A stretch of DNA of 64,000 bases, taken from CAMAXB01 sp964476565. Its GTDB lineage: Bacteria; Verrucomicrobiota; Verrucomicrobiia; Opitutales; Opitutaceae. This document shows positions 8,823 through 18,092 of this stretch, one piece after another. The translations under genes and the position numbers were made by a program. Location of the stretch: the NCBI GenBank assembly GCA_964476565.1, contig CAYZBG010000014.1, forward strand, positions 16,435 through 80,434, written 5' to 3'. Each line of letters starts with the position of its first letter. The stretch's first letter is position 1. A model generated the notes under the pieces. That model ran no database searches. It had not been told where the DNA came from and was given only the letters and a program-made list of their open reading frames with translations.

Positions 8823-9472
8823 GGTCCGCCCGGATGGGCATGCTCCGCCCACACCTCCACGATATCGGCGAGGTCGCAGAGCACGTCGCCAAGCGCGGCG
8901 AGACGCTCACACCTCGCCCGGTCTTGAAAGGTGCCGGGTTCGGCGTACTTCACCGTGCCATTCTCGGTGCGCAACGATCCGGGCAGCCCCTTGCGGTCGA
9001 GCTCCATCAGCTTGGCGCGCAGTTCCGGCAGGAGGGCTGCGCGAAAAAAGTCCGGTTGGTTGGTCTCGATGAACCAGCGCTCGTCGAAGTGCCGGTCCCC
9101 TACCTCAATCTCGGTGGCTCCGAAGAGACTCCGCACCCGCGAACCCAGTCCCTGCCGGGTCAGCGCAAACGTCAGTCCGCTGTTGCGGGCTGGCGTCACC
9201 GCAAGGGCGACCCAGGACTTGCGCGACTTGCCGGAGCCCGTCGTGTACGAGAAAAACTCCATGCGCTTGCCCCGCACCCGCCCCGACCCACGGGGCGCCG
9301 GATAAAACCAACCGAGCCATGGGGCCGTGGCCTCCAGACTGAGGCCCAGCCGGGCGGCAAGGGCCTCACCATTGGCGTGCGAGGCCTTCGACGCCTTGGC
9401 CGCCAGCCACGCCACCAGCCCAAACCCGGAAACAATGACAACGGGAACCACCACCTCGGCCACGGCAAGCAT
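8819..9472 (-). CDS. Membrane-anchored protein of unknown function
   Basis: 217 aa from the ATG at 9472. Residues 1-25 form an N-terminal hydrophobic segment (AEVVVPVVIVSGFGLVAWLA), suggesting a signal anchor with the rest soluble. The remainder has mixed alpha/beta character, with aromatic-rich patches (WLGWFYPAPRGSG, RHFDERWFIETNQPDFF), and no motif I recognise. It is translationally coupled by ATGA to the DCC protein, which is the only functional hint. Confidence 0.7.
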   Translation of the reverse strand: MLAVAEVVVPVVIVSGFGLVAWLAAKASKASHANGEALAARLGLSLEATAPWLGWFYPAPRGSGRVRGKRMEFFSYTTGSGKSRKSWVALAVTPARNSGLTFALTRQGLGSRVRSLFGATEIEVGDRHFDERWFIETNQPDFFRAALLPELRAKLMELDRKGLPGSLRTENGTVKYAEPGTFQDRARCERLAALGDVLCDLADIVEVWAEHAHPGGP

Positions 9473-9508
9473 GGCGATACCCTGCCGGCCGGCCGGCCGG
9501 GACGAAAG

Positions 9509-9538
9509 CAAAAAGCCGGATCCGTGGGGATCCGGCTT
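9509..9538 (-). terminator. Rho-independent terminator downstream of the hsp20 genes
   Basis: An 11-bp perfect stem (9513-9523 with 9528-9538, AAGCCGGATCC/GGATCCGGCTT) with a 4-nt loop is followed on the minus strand by TTTT. It lies 42 nt after the second Hsp20 stop codon and also shields the next operon. Confidence 0.9.
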
Positions 9539-9579
9539 GGTCGGTCTGCGATGGGCGTGACGAACGTCCGCGCAGGCCG

Positions 9580-9984
9580 TCAGTTCACGGCGATCTTGCG
9601 CGGCTTGATCGCCTCCGTCTTCGGGAGCGAAAGCCGCAGAACCCCGTCGTTCAGCTCGGCGTGGATCTTGTCGACATCGACCGTGTGCTCGTGCTCCACC
9701 ACGAGTTCATAGGCCGCGTCGGAGCTCTCCCGGTGCAGCTGCGTCCAGCTCTCTGGACGGCGCCAGGCCCGGCGGCCGAGAATACGGATCGCGTCCGCTT
9801 CGGCCGTGATCTCGAGCCCGGTCTTGGCCACTCCCGGAAGATGTACCACGAGACCGTAGGCTTCCGGTGTCTCCTTGATCTGGTACACCGGCCGGACCGT
9901 GGGCAGTTCAGGCTGGTGGTCGCCGTCAGCTGGAGCCGTCGCCGGACGGGTGAAGGCAGGGATGAGGGAATTGAACAGGTTCAT
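9580..9984 (-). CDS. Hsp20/alpha-crystallin small heat-shock protein (second of tandem pair)
   Basis: 134 aa. The alpha-crystallin domain spans about residues 40-130, with VHLPGVAKTGLEITAEAD and the closing LNDGVLRLSLPKTEAIKPRKIAV (the family's GVL...LPK signature). Small heat-shock proteins hold unfolding proteins as ATP-independent oligomeric chaperones. A strong Shine-Dalgarno (GAAGGAGA) precedes the ATG. It follows another hsp20 by 39 nt and is terminated by the hairpin at 9509-9538. The two differ enough to form hetero-oligomers, as in many bacteria. Confidence 0.92.
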   Translation of the reverse strand: MNLFNSLIPAFTRPATAPADGDHQPELPTVRPVYQIKETPEAYGLVVHLPGVAKTGLEITAEADAIRILGRRAWRRPESWTQLHRESSDAAYELVVEHEHTVDVDKIHAELNDGVLRLSLPKTEAIKPRKIAVN

Positions 9985-10023
9985 GACAGGTGTCTCCTTC
10001 TGTTTGAGGGTTCCGTCGGCAGG

Positions 10024-10482
10024 TTATTGAACCGCCACGGTGATCTTTCGCGGCTTGGCCTCTTCACGCTTGGGCAGCGTGACCGTCAGCACACCGTTCT
10101 CGTAGTGGGCCGCGATCTTGTCGGCCTGCACCACGTTGTCCGGCACGGAGACCGAGCGGTTGAGGGTGAAGGACTCCGTCTCTTCACCGTTCGCTCCGCG
10201 AGTCTTGCGGGTCGCGCTGAGATTCAGCGCGCCATCGACCAGCTCGACGCTGATGTCTTCGCGCTTCACTCCAGGCAACTCGGCCCGGACGTAGGTGTTG
10301 TCCTTGTCCTCGTAGAGATCGACCGGGAAGCGGTCGGCCGACGGCGTAGCCAGGTCGCTCAATGCCGCACCAAAGAGGCGGTCGAGTTCGCTCTCGAGGC
10401 CGCTCCAAGGGCTGCGGAACGAAGCCGGCAGCGTCGGGCTGAGGGTGCGATAGGTCGGATAAGTATAACGTACGAGTCTCAT
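10024..10482 (-). CDS. Hsp20/alpha-crystallin small heat-shock protein (first of tandem pair)
   Basis: 152 aa. The crystallin domain (about 48-150) contains FPVDLYEDKDNTYVRAELPG, VKREDISVELVDGALNLSA and ENGVLTVTLPKREEAKPRKI; the N-terminal region (RSPWSGLESELDRLFG) is typical of class A IbpA-like proteins. Shine-Dalgarno AAAGGAG lies 10 nt before the ATG. The 240-nt divergent space to the PatB-like gene should hold the heat-shock promoter, but I could not pick out a convincing sigma-32-type or CIRCE element. Confidence 0.93.
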   Translation of the reverse strand: MRLVRYTYPTYRTLSPTLPASFRSPWSGLESELDRLFGAALSDLATPSADRFPVDLYEDKDNTYVRAELPGVKREDISVELVDGALNLSATRKTRGANGEETESFTLNRSVSVPDNVVQADKIAAHYENGVLTVTLPKREEAKPRKITVAVQ

Positions 10483-10722
10483 GATTGGTTCTCCTTTATG
10501 TGGGTTGGTTGGATTGGCACCTTCCTATGCAACCGGTATGCCCCGCCCCGCACTTACCTAAACCGCTGAAAATCAAACGTTCGTCATCACCCAAGCCGAC
10601 TGTGCGGGAATTTTTGTCCACCCCTGTGACGTCCCGCCTGAGAAAATCCGTCGCGGTCCCGCGCGGGATCTTTCAACGTCGCGATTTCGTCCCTTTCCAA
10701 CGCCCGGTCTGGTCACGTTCCC

Positions 10723-11874
10723 ATGTCCTTCGATTTCGATACACCTCCCTCCCGCCTCGGCACTGATTCTCAGAAATGGCAGAAGTACGAGGGTCGGGAT
10801 ATTCTCCCGCTCTGGGTGGCCGATATGGATTTCCGCTCCTCGCCGGCCATCGTCGCCGCGCTGCGTGAGCGAGTGGAGCACGGCGTCTTCGGCTACGCCC
10901 GCCCCACCCGGTCGACCGTCCAGGCAGTCGTCGACGCCCTCGCCCGCAACTACGGATGGACCATCGATCCGTCGTGGATCGTCTGGCTGCCGGGTCTGGT
11001 CTGCGGTTTGAACGTCACGTCCCAGGCTTTCGCCCAGCCGGGTGAGGACGTGCTCACACTCACGCCGGTGTATCCGCCGTTCATGGGGGCCCCGCGCAAC
11101 AGCGGCCGGATCTCAACCCAAGTTCCGTTTGTCCTCAACGCCGCCGCAGGACGCTGGGACGTGGACTGGGACGCGCTCGAGCGCGCGGTGACCCCGAAGA
11201 CCAAGCTCTTCTTCCTCTGCAATCCGCACAATCCCATCGCCCGCGTATGGCGACGCGACGAACTCGTACGGCTGGGCGAATTCTGCCTCCGGCATGACCT
11301 CGTACTATGTTCGGATGAGATTCACTGCGATCTCATCCTTGACCCGGCCCTGCCCCATGTGCCCGCCGCCACCCTTTCGCCGGAACTCGCCGCCCGCACG
11401 GTCACGCTCATGGCGCCGAGCAAAACCTACAACGTTCCCGGCCTCGGCACCTCGTTCGCCATCATCTCCGATCCGACCCTGCGTGCCCGCTTCGTCCGGG
11501 CCACCACCGGCATCGTCGCCGAGGTTACCTGCCTCGGCTATGCCGCCTGCGAGGCCGCCTATCGCGACAGCGAAGCGTGGCGTCAGGCCCTGCTGCACTA
11601 CCTGCGCGGCAACCGCGACTTCCTGCTCGAGACCCTTGCGCGTGATTTTCCCGGGCTCCGGGTCGAGGCGCCGATCGAGGCGACCTACCTCGCCTGGATC
11701 AACGTATCCACGCTCAAACTACCCGACCCGGTCGCACGCTTCGAGGCCCACGGCGTCGGCCTGAGTGAGGGCGCCTTCTTCGGCGCGCGAAAGGGCGACT
11801 ATATCCGCATCAACTTCGGCTGCCCGCGGGCCACGCTCGACGAGGCCCTCCGACGGATGAAGGCCGCGCTCTGA
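10723..11874 (+). CDS. PatB/MalY-type PLP-dependent C-S lyase or aminotransferase
   Basis: 383 aa. The N-terminal KYEGRDILPLWVADMDFRSS is the diagnostic opening of MalY/PatB proteins. Later come YPPFMGAP, LCNPHNPIARVW, SDEIHCDL (Asp that binds the PLP ring nitrogen) and LMAPSKTYNVPGLGTS, whose Lys forms the PLP aldimine. Members cleave cystathionine and related thioethers in methionine and sulfur metabolism; MalY also acts as a regulator in E. coli. Length is normal. The gene is alone, divergent from hsp20. Confidence 0.9.
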   Translation: MSFDFDTPPSRLGTDSQKWQKYEGRDILPLWVADMDFRSSPAIVAALRERVEHGVFGYARPTRSTVQAVVDALARNYGWTIDPSWIVWLPGLVCGLNVTSQAFAQPGEDVLTLTPVYPPFMGAPRNSGRISTQVPFVLNAAAGRWDVDWDALERAVTPKTKLFFLCNPHNPIARVWRRDELVRLGEFCLRHDLVLCSDEIHCDLILDPALPHVPAATLSPELAARTVTLMAPSKTYNVPGLGTSFAIISDPTLRARFVRATTGIVAEVTCLGYAACEAAYRDSEAWRQALLHYLRGNRDFLLETLARDFPGLRVEAPIEATYLAWINVSTLKLPDPVARFEAHGVGLSEGAFFGARKGDYIRINFGCPRATLDEALRRMKAAL

Positions 11875-11937
11875 GCCGAACGACTGCCGCCCGGCAGACG
11901 ACGGAAGAGCCAGGAGCAGCGGACCCGCGGAAGGCTC

Positions 11938-13378
11938 TCAGGGAGCTTCCCGGCGCGACCCGGCAACCGCGAGCGCGCCCGGGGCCGCCGGCTCGTCAGG
12001 GCTTTGGGTGGAGCGGCCAGCGAAATCCAGCCTCGCCTGCCCCACCAACGGCGGCGCACGGCCGCGAAGCGGAGAGTCAGGGGCCGGCGTGAAGGCTTCG
12101 ATCACCGCAGCACGGTCGAGGCGGGCCGGAGTGACCGCCGGGAACCGGGGATCGAGCCGCAAGGCCTGCGGGTCGGGTGGAAGCTCGGCCGGGAGGACGC
12201 CGGCATAGGCGTTGCCGAGAAAGCTGTTGGCGGTGCTCTCGCCAAAGACGTAGCCGACGCCGGCCTCGGCGTGCACGATGACATTCGCCGCCCAGAGGAT
12301 GTCGCTTGACCAGCCGTTCCACGACTTGTGACGGATAACGGTCGGCGCGAATCCTTTCATCGGATGCGTCATGCCCGGCGCGAGCACGAACGTGTTGTGG
12401 ACCAGGCGCGCCCCGGTGACCGGACCCGAGAAACGCACGACATCGCCCCCATCGGCATAACTGATGTTGTAGCGCACGAGGGTATCCTCGTTGAACCCGC
12501 CCCGGCCGTTGTTGCAAAGCAGCAGGAACCCGAGGTCGTTGTGATGCGAGAAATTGTACTGGATGACGGTGCGACGGCAGTTCCAGTCGCTGTCGAACCC
12601 CTGCGCGTCGTGATCCCCGAGATTGTAGCGGGTGTACGCAGCCTCGTTGAACTGGATGACCGCGTCGTCGGTGTCGAAGGTGAAGCAGCCCACGCCGTTG
12701 CCCTCGATCGCACAATGCAGGAAACGATTGTGCTCGATCAAAGGGGAAAGCGCGGCGCGGACGATCACGCCGTCGCGGGCCGTGCGCTCGATCAGATTTC
12801 CGCGGATCACGATGCCACGGCTGGGAAACCAGGATTCCGGATCGTACGTGCGGTGGCCCCGGGCCCAGGTGGAGGCGTTGGCGAAGCCGACGAAACTGAC
12901 GTCGTGGATGTGGTTGTCCTCGACCCGGACGTCGTTCCAGGCGGTGGGCACTCGGTCGCCATCGATGATGAAGCCGATCGCGCCCATCGATTTAAGGGCT
13001 ACCTGGCCGTCGTCGAAACGGGCGGACGGACCGTTGATGGCATGGAGGTGCAGGTCGCGAAGGACGAAATGCGACAACACCCCGGCATCGCGCGCCGTGA
13101 TCTCGATGCCCCGGGCCGGAGGCGGTTCGCTTGCCCGGGAAAGATTGGTGATCTCGAGACCAATGATCTCCCAGTACTGCTGGTTGTGCAGCTTGATGAC
13201 CTGCGGCACGGCACCATCGCCGTGCAGCGCCGGACGCGGGCCGTCTCCATAAGCCGTAACGACGATCGGTCGCCCGGGTGCACCGGAGCCTCCGGGCGCA
13301 AGCGTGGACCCGCGCCAGGAGCCGCCGGCGCGCAGGAGCAAACGGTCGCCAGGCTGGAACGTGGCGGCGTTGGCCGGC
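11938..13378 (-). CDS. Right-handed parallel beta-helix protein, N-terminus lost in assembly gap
   Basis: About 480 residues are visible; the frame runs open into the N gap, so the start and any signal peptide are missing. The first visible stretch, AATFQPGDRLLLRAGGSWRG, and repeated runs such as VRVEDNHIHDVSFVGFANAS, RDGVIVRAALSPLIEHNRFL and TVIQYNFSHHNDLGFLLL are the stacked coils of pectate-lyase-like beta-helices. Such proteins are usually secreted polysaccharide lyases or epimerases. The neighbouring TonB receptor and LacI regulator suggest a glycan-utilisation role. Substrate cannot be read from the sequence. Confidence 0.75.
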
Positions 13379-13478
13379 NNNNNNNNNNNNNNNNNNNNNN
13401 NNNNNNNNNNNNNNNNNNNNNNNNNNNNNNNNNNNNNNNNNNNNNNNNNNNNNNNNNNNNNNNNNNNNNNNNNNNNNN
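13379..13478. other. Assembly gap (100 Ns)
   Basis: Exactly 100 unknown bases, the usual placeholder length for a scaffold gap of unestimated size. It separates the beta-helix gene from the TonB receptor gene; the true distance and any gene between them are unknown. Confidence 0.99.
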
Positions 13479-13498
13479 TCGGCCGGCCGCAAGGCGGC

Positions 13499-16400
13499 TC
13501 AGAACGTCAGCGAAGCGGTGAGGGTGTAGGAACGGGGTTTTCGGTACTGGAAGTTGACCGGCGTGGCCACCCGGTCGGGGCGCGAGAGGTCGCCGCCCGG
13601 AGGACGCAGCGCGGTGCCGGTGAGGATGGGCTCGTCCTCGTCGAACAGGTTGCCGACCGATAGATTGAACGAGAGCGTCGAACGGTCGGAAAGCTTGATC
13701 TGGTAGCCAAGCGTTGCGGTCGCGGTGTAATAGGCTCCGTTCACGACGAGGGTGTCGCGGTCGACGCCCGGATCGTCGACCGCCGCGTTGGGGTTGCCGG
13801 GATCGACCATCGTATCCGCGCCGCGGTTACCAATGACGCGGTCGCCAAAATACTGCACGCCGCCGCCGACCCGCAGGTTCTTCAGGGGCCCCTTGGTGAA
13901 ACGGTAGTCGGTGTAGAAGTTTGACGTGAACTTCGGGAGGCTGCTGAACGTCTTCGCGGTCGGATCGTTGGTGAGCTTGAAGGTCTGGATGCTGTTCCAG
14001 CCGGCAACGGCCGCGGAAACATCCGGCGAACGGCTGCCCTCCGGAACCGTGAGATCGACCGTGGCGGTCCCGCCGGCATCGATGACGCCGCCGGCATCGA
14101 GCACGATCTGCCGCAGGGTCGCCTCGTTGGCGTTGAGGTAGGACCACTCGTCCTGAAGCGAGTTGGTGGTGAACGTCTCCGGGTCGGAGAAGTTGAACGT
14201 CATGCGCCAGTTCGGCGTGATATTGGCCACGAGGTCGATCTCGAACCCGCGGGCCTCGCGGTCCGAGAAATCGAACGTCGGCGTCGGCAGCAGGGGCAGC
14301 CCCCGGGTGTTCGCACCGTTGATCGACTGATCGCCCACCGGATTGGCGGAGACGATGTTGGCGTACTTGCGAGTGGATCCGCTCGAATCGAAACTGTTGT
14401 TCGACTGGCTCCCGCTGTAGAAGCCGGCGCTGGCCACAATCCGACCCTCCAGGAGATAGAAGCGCAGGCCGGCGTCCCAGCCCTCGCCGACACCCGCCGG
14501 AACCGGCTCGCCGGTCAGGGTCAGGCCCGAACGCGGCGGCACGTAGGTCTCGGCGAAATTGGCGTACGTGCTCAACCACTTCGTCAGCGCGACGACGCCG
14601 CCGTAGCTGATCGTGTCGATGCTGAAGTCGACGTCGGGAGCCGAGTAGTCGTCGCGAAAGCGATCGTTCGCGTACTGGGCCAGCGGCACGCCGTTGGCGC
14701 GGGGACGGCTGAGCGCAAGGGTTTCGGGACCCGTGGCGACGCCGCTGGCGTTCTTGGGCACGTAGGTCAGGTCGTAGTAGTCGTCCGGCGCCCCCGGACG
14801 GAAGAAAAGGGTCTGCCCGTCCCAGTCGGTCGGGTAATCGTTGATGAGCGCCGCGGGACTGCCGATGACGGAGAGGTCGTGCTGCAAATAGGAGTCGCGC
14901 CGGGCGCCGGCCAGCAGGTTGACCCGGCCGTTCCACAGCTTCGCGTTGAGCGCGAGCTGGGCGTAGTTGTAGGCGGTCTCGGAACCTCGGTTATTGGTGG
15001 TGCTGTTGAGGTCCATCGCCGTGCTGACGTCGTACGTTGCCGTCGTGCCCGCCACCGGATCGACGAGGGTGAGCGAGTCGGGCGGAACCAGGGTCGAGGG
15101 GTTGTTGAAGTAGTACCGATGCCGGAACGCGTCGGTCTGCGATCGGCGGCGGATGTCGGGGTTGCGGTTGATCACGTCGACTTTTCGGTAGGTGAGCGAC
15201 TCGGCCTCGGTCCGGCCAACAATGATGTTGCCGCGGAAATCTCCCCAGCGGGTGCCGTTGTAGACCGCGGCCACGGCCGCACGAACCTCGTCGTAGCGGT
15301 TGTCGAAGTACTGAAGGCTGTTGGACGCCTCCGCGTAGGGCTGGAGAAAATTGGGATTGGGGGCGCCGGTGGGCAGCGTCTGATTCACATCGATCAGGAT
15401 CTCGTTGATCTCGCGGGCGACGATGTAGTTGCTGAGCTTGCTCGTATCCGCGGTGTGGGCGCCCACTTCAAAAAAGAGATGGTCGCCTTGCTGGTGCTCC
15501 AGATAGACGGCGAGGTCGTCGAACTTGTAAACAATGGTCGGCGTGGTCGGACCGGTCACAGTGCGGCGGGTCGGCGGCGTGAGCGCAGAGCCCGCGAGCG
15601 CCAGGGCGAGCGTCTCGGAGGGGTCGTAGACGTTGCCGATGATAGCCGCCCCATCGATGCCGAGATTGGAGGTACTGAGCGGCCGGACGCCGCCGACGGG
15701 CACGCTGGCGTTGGCACCGCCGCCAAGCGTCTTCCAGGTGGAGGCCCAGTTCATGAGCGTGCCCGGATCGTCGCCCGGGATATAAACGAGGTAGGGACTG
15801 GTAACGGAGCCGACAGACACAAGGCCCTTGGAGGCGGCATCGGCGATCACCGTGCGCGGGGCCGCCGCGGTGGTGACACCGTCCCAACCCGAGACGCGAT
15901 CCTCGACGGATTCGCGGCCGACATTCATGTCATTCGCATAGTTCTCATACTCGGCCCGAAGCTTGGTCTTGGGGAGGATCTTCCAGGTGCCGGCGATGTG
16001 CACGCCCTTGCGTTCGTCGAACTCCAGGTTGCGCCACGAGTCCGCCTCCTGCTTGAGCACGTTGAGACGGAAGGCGAACCGGTCGCCGAAGGCGTGATTG
16101 TAGTCGAGGGAGGCGCGCATTCGCTGCCATGAACCCACGGTAACCGAAGCGCGCCCAAAGGTACGGTCCGTGCGCGCCTGCTTGGTCATCGTGACGACGC
16201 TGCCGCCCAACCCGGTGGTTCCGATCAGGAGGGCGTTGGGGCCGCGGGCGAAATCGATGCGGTCCTCGCTGTAGTTGTCGGTGTTGACCCCGAGGAGGAA
16301 GTAATTGCGCTGCGGGCGCGAGGTCTGGATGCCTCGCGAGATGATGCTCGAACCAGCCTCCGTGTTGAAATAGCGGTAGTTGGTGACGTCCGTGTAAGGC

Positions 16401-16717
16401 TGATACGCACCGACCGACCACGAGAGCGCCTCTTCGGAGTCGAAGAGGTTGAGCGTATCCAGGAACTCCCGCGTGATCACCGAGTACGCCAGCGGTGTAT
16501 CCTTGAGGTCGGTCGCAAGGCGCCCTCCGGCCAGCGAGCTCGCGGCGACGAAGCCGACATCCTTGGATGCGGAAATGGTGAACGGAGAGAGCACGACTGC
16601 AGGATCTTCCGCGGACGAATCGCCGGTTGGGGCGGTCTGCGCGGAGCTCCATGGAAGCATGGTCAGGGTCAGAACAAAGGCGAAGTACGACCGGGTTGAG
16701 GTGAGTAAAGGACACAT
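13499..16717 (-). CDS. TonB-dependent outer-membrane receptor (Opitutaceae type)
   Basis: 1072 aa from the ATG at 16717, which gives a signal peptide ending near SSAQT; the longer frame adds 21 unconserved residues. The plug domain follows: LSPFTISASKDVGFVAASSL, LATDLKDTPLAYSVITREFL and RIDFARGPNALLIGTTGLGG are standard plug motifs. The rest is a long beta-barrel ending in an aromatic residue (SYTLTASLTF), as outer-membrane proteins need for BAM assembly. It imports a large substrate, probably an oligosaccharide. A LacI gene lies upstream on the same strand and a beta-helix gene downstream across the gap. No SusD-like partner is seen, in line with this phylum. Confidence 0.92.
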   Translation of the reverse strand: MCPLLTSTRSYFAFVLTLTMLPWSSAQTAPTGDSSAEDPAVVLSPFTISASKDVGFVAASSLAGGRLATDLKDTPLAYSVITREFLDTLNLFDSEEALSWSVGAYQPYTDVTNYRYFNTEAGSSIISRGIQTSRPQRNYFLLGVNTDNYSEDRIDFARGPNALLIGTTGLGGSVVTMTKQARTDRTFGRASVTVGSWQRMRASLDYNHAFGDRFAFRLNVLKQEADSWRNLEFDERKGVHIAGTWKILPKTKLRAEYENYANDMNVGRESVEDRVSGWDGVTTAAAPRTVIADAASKGLVSVGSVTSPYLVYIPGDDPGTLMNWASTWKTLGGGANASVPVGGVRPLSTSNLGIDGAAIIGNVYDPSETLALALAGSALTPPTRRTVTGPTTPTIVYKFDDLAVYLEHQQGDHLFFEVGAHTADTSKLSNYIVAREINEILIDVNQTLPTGAPNPNFLQPYAEASNSLQYFDNRYDEVRAAVAAVYNGTRWGDFRGNIIVGRTEAESLTYRKVDVINRNPDIRRRSQTDAFRHRYYFNNPSTLVPPDSLTLVDPVAGTTATYDVSTAMDLNSTTNNRGSETAYNYAQLALNAKLWNGRVNLLAGARRDSYLQHDLSVIGSPAALINDYPTDWDGQTLFFRPGAPDDYYDLTYVPKNASGVATGPETLALSRPRANGVPLAQYANDRFRDDYSAPDVDFSIDTISYGGVVALTKWLSTYANFAETYVPPRSGLTLTGEPVPAGVGEGWDAGLRFYLLEGRIVASAGFYSGSQSNNSFDSSGSTRKYANIVSANPVGDQSINGANTRGLPLLPTPTFDFSDREARGFEIDLVANITPNWRMTFNFSDPETFTTNSLQDEWSYLNANEATLRQIVLDAGGVIDAGGTATVDLTVPEGSRSPDVSAAVAGWNSIQTFKLTNDPTAKTFSSLPKFTSNFYTDYRFTKGPLKNLRVGGGVQYFGDRVIGNRGADTMVDPGNPNAAVDDPGVDRDTLVVNGAYYTATATLGYQIKLSDRSTLSFNLSVGNLFDEDEPILTGTALRPPGGDLSRPDRVATPVNFQYRKPRSYTLTASLTF

Positions 16718-16853
16718 GGCGGTTGGGCGTGGCTGGGTCAGGTGGATCCAACGGCGACATCGTCGGCGGGGAGCCGACATGTCCCGCAGGAGGGGTCGCG
16801 GGCAGGATGCACGCCGTGCTCCGGCGAAACAAGGCCGAGTTTATTGACTCCGT

Positions 16854-17891
16854 TCAACGAGGCGCCCGTGCGGCTCGTAAGCCCGGCGCTGTCTTGCCGG
16901 GAGCCCACGTTCCAGCCAGGAGGTGCAGGCGCGCCCGGTCGTTGGCGCCATACTCTCCCCGCTGCAGGCGCGACACCAGGTGCTCGACCGCGATCGCTCC
17001 CACGCGCTGGTGGTCCTGAAAAATGCCGGTCAGTTCGCCGTCGGGCGAGATGACATCGAGGGCAACGGTGTCAACGCCCCGGGGCAAAACGAAGGGGGAT
17101 GCCGGGTCGTAGTTGCCAAAGATCACCACGTCGGGACGCTCGCTTCGGCACCAGGCCGGCAGCGCGGCCGGAATGCCGTCGGGCTCCTCGCAGAGCAGCG
17201 GTGCCAGCCGTTCTGCGGGCGGGAATCGGGACGCGGCCAATAGGTAACCGGACAGCCAACGATCATCGAGGCGCTCGCTCGTGATTCGACTCACCACGAA
17301 GCCGATCCGCCGGTATCCGTTGTCCCGGCACTTGGCCATCGCCAGCATCATCGATTGGAAATGGTCGTTCGAGACGCGCTCGATCGAGGGCGACACGACG
17401 CTCAACCCCAGTCCCACGACCGCGAGATCGCCGAAGTCGAGTTCGACGCGCTTTTCGTTCCGCGGCAGCGGAGCGATGAGGGCACCGTGAATGTTGCGCG
17501 CCCGCAGGATCTGCCCATAGCGGCGCGGCGTCATGCCGGGTTCACGCAGTGGAAACTCCCGCAGGCTGTAGCCGAGCTCCGACGCCCGCGAGGTCGCTCC
17601 GCGCACCAAGGACTGGTAGCCGGGATACTTGCGACCCGGTTCATCGGGCCGGTGAGTCGTGACAAGGGCCAACGTCGTGTGCTCGACCTGCACGCCTTGC
17701 ATCCGTCGCGTCGTCATGAGTGCGGCAACGAGCGGATTCGGCTTATAGCCGAGTTGCGCGGCTGCCCGGCTGATGCGCTCGCGCGTGACGGCCGGAATCC
17801 GCGGGTCATTGCGCAGAGCCATGGAAACGGTGGAGCGCGCACAGCCCGCGAGCTCCGCCACGTCCCTCATGGTTGGATGGGCCGCACACAT
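16854..17891 (-). CDS. LacI-family transcriptional regulator
   Basis: 345 aa. The N-terminal helix-turn-helix reads TMRDVAELAGCARSTVSMAL, followed by the hinge helix region (ISRAAAQLGYKPNPLVAALM) and a periplasmic-binding-protein-like effector domain (about 65-335), e.g. DNGYRRIGFVVSR. It binds an operator as a dimer and responds to a sugar. It sits upstream of the TonB receptor in the same direction, so it probably controls that locus. The ATG at 17891 gives 7 residues before the conserved MRDVAELAG; the internal ATG at 17870 is an alternative. Confidence 0.93.
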   Translation of the reverse strand: MCAAHPTMRDVAELAGCARSTVSMALRNDPRIPAVTRERISRAAAQLGYKPNPLVAALMTTRRMQGVQVEHTTLALVTTHRPDEPGRKYPGYQSLVRGATSRASELGYSLREFPLREPGMTPRRYGQILRARNIHGALIAPLPRNEKRVELDFGDLAVVGLGLSVVSPSIERVSNDHFQSMMLAMAKCRDNGYRRIGFVVSRITSERLDDRWLSGYLLAASRFPPAERLAPLLCEEPDGIPAALPAWCRSERPDVVIFGNYDPASPFVLPRGVDTVALDVISPDGELTGIFQDHQRVGAIAVEHLVSRLQRGEYGANDRARLHLLAGTWAPGKTAPGLRAARAPR

Positions 17892-18092
17892 AGGGTCAAG
17901 ACGGCCGCGGGAGCGAAGCCGGCGTACCTTCCACGATCCGGCGCAACGCAGGACAAGGATTCATGGTGCGTTGATGCTTATCCGACCAATCCCGGGCAAC
18001 CGAATCCCAACACGGTTTCCCGTAGCCTTGCGGAGCTCAGCGTTCCGACTGTAAACCTTCTGTCTCGCCGGCTCCAACCGGCAGGTTGCAAC

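Noticed and set aside
13379..13478. Open frames that cross the run of Ns
   Set aside because: Unknown bases cannot support a coding claim; treated as an assembly gap.
14879..16132. Long plus-strand open frame opposite the TonB receptor
   Set aside because: A shadow of the real minus-strand gene; no signal peptide or motif.
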